DNA of 59,964 nucleotides from Saprospiraceae bacterium (GTDB lineage Bacteria > Bacteroidota > Bacteroidia > Chitinophagales > Saprospiraceae). How positions within the stretch are numbered: the stretch's first letter is position 1; the number at the start of each line of letters is the position of its first letter. Shown here one piece after another: positions 59,877 to 59,964 of the stretch. The translations under genes and the position numbers were made by a program. Where the stretch lies: contig JAIBCG010000009.1 in the NCBI GenBank assembly GCA_019694295.1, positions 1-59,964 on the forward strand, in the 5' to 3' direction. The notes beneath the pieces were generated by a model. The model saw only the letters and a list, made by a program, of their open reading frames with translations, searched no databases and had not been told where the DNA came from.

Positions 59877-59964
59877 TCAAGAAAGATAACCCACTGTGTT
59901 TACGTAAGGTTTATCCCTTTTGATTACTGCAAAGGCTCTTGCGACCACCTTACACCTTACGGCA
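59877..59964 (-). CDS. 3' end of a possible transposase gene (partial, runs off the window)
   Basis: A minus-strand frame open from the window edge ends at a stop at 59877 and gives VVARAFAVIKRDKPYVNTV and a short C-terminus. The pattern recalls the C-terminal end of IS110-type transposases in Bacteroidota, but only 28 residues are visible. The partial gene could be something else. Confidence 0.4.
   Translation of the reverse strand, partial: AVRCKVVARAFAVIKRDKPYVNTVGYLS

Overview
The window is AT-rich chromosomal DNA from a member of the Bacteroidota, most likely a Saprospiria- or Chitinophagia-like bacterium. Five secreted proteins end in type IX secretion (T9SS) C-terminal sorting domains. 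There are GWxTD, DUF4199, DUF5916 and DUF1111/imelysin proteins and many SxC-type lipoproteins. Bacteroidota-type promoters (TAnnTTTG at -7) recur upstream of genes. No tRNA, rRNA, CRISPR array or intact mobile element was found. The last 90 bases hold the end of a possible transposase.

Layout. 1-11.4 kb: a 1265-aa T9SS protein with HYR-like modules; an iron-type operon (porin, imelysin lipoprotein, di-heme DUF1111 lipoprotein) under a perfect 19-bp dyad; a T9SS beta-helix protein; and a small T9SS protein. 11.4-18.6 kb: lpxD, a HemC-like protein that has lost its key catalytic residues, a YbjQ-SDR-MoeA operon, a metallophosphoesterase and a small lipoprotein. 18.6-25.7 kb: a GWxTD protein, a TPP riboswitch in front of a TonB-dependent receptor, an RCC1-repeat T9SS protein, a DinB-like protein and a 54-aa membrane peptide. 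25.7-34.6 kb: a CoA-disulfide reductase/rhodanese diverges from a seven-gene nitrosative-stress-type operon (RIC/hemerythrin, cupin, hemerythrin, NDH-2, DUF1858-DUF2249, heme-copper-like membrane protein, Rrf2 regulator with Cys cluster). 34.8-39.8 kb: a DUF5916 outer-membrane protein, a split YeeE/YedE transporter, DoxX and DUF6370 proteins. 40-44.3 kb: an operon of a T9SS protein, a lipase-like hydrolase and a beta-propeller lipoprotein, preceded by a decayed copy of the lipoprotein gene's 3' end. 44.4-50.9 kb: a heme-copper reductase cluster with its own Crp/Fnr regulator. 51-59.5 kb: a housekeeping operon (M20 peptidase, FKBP, TrmD, DinB, outer-membrane protein), then a coiled-coil secreted protein, MiaE, a lipoprotein and a GT39-type glycosyltransferase.

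The strongest theme is nitric oxide. The 44.4-50.9 kb cluster encodes a catalytic subunit that looks like an oxidase subunit I but has Gln where oxidases carry the cross-linked Tyr, and Lys where a low-spin heme His ligand is expected. It is followed by a SCO/SenC protein and a cytochrome b-ferredoxin-MvhD-like fusion. This arrangement resembles the sNOR (norSY-senC-orf1) clusters of ammonia oxidisers. About 17 kb away is an operon for Fe-S repair, di-iron proteins, NDH-2 and an NsrR-like regulator. I infer that the two loci together reduce NO and repair its damage, but nothing in sequence alone proves the substrate.
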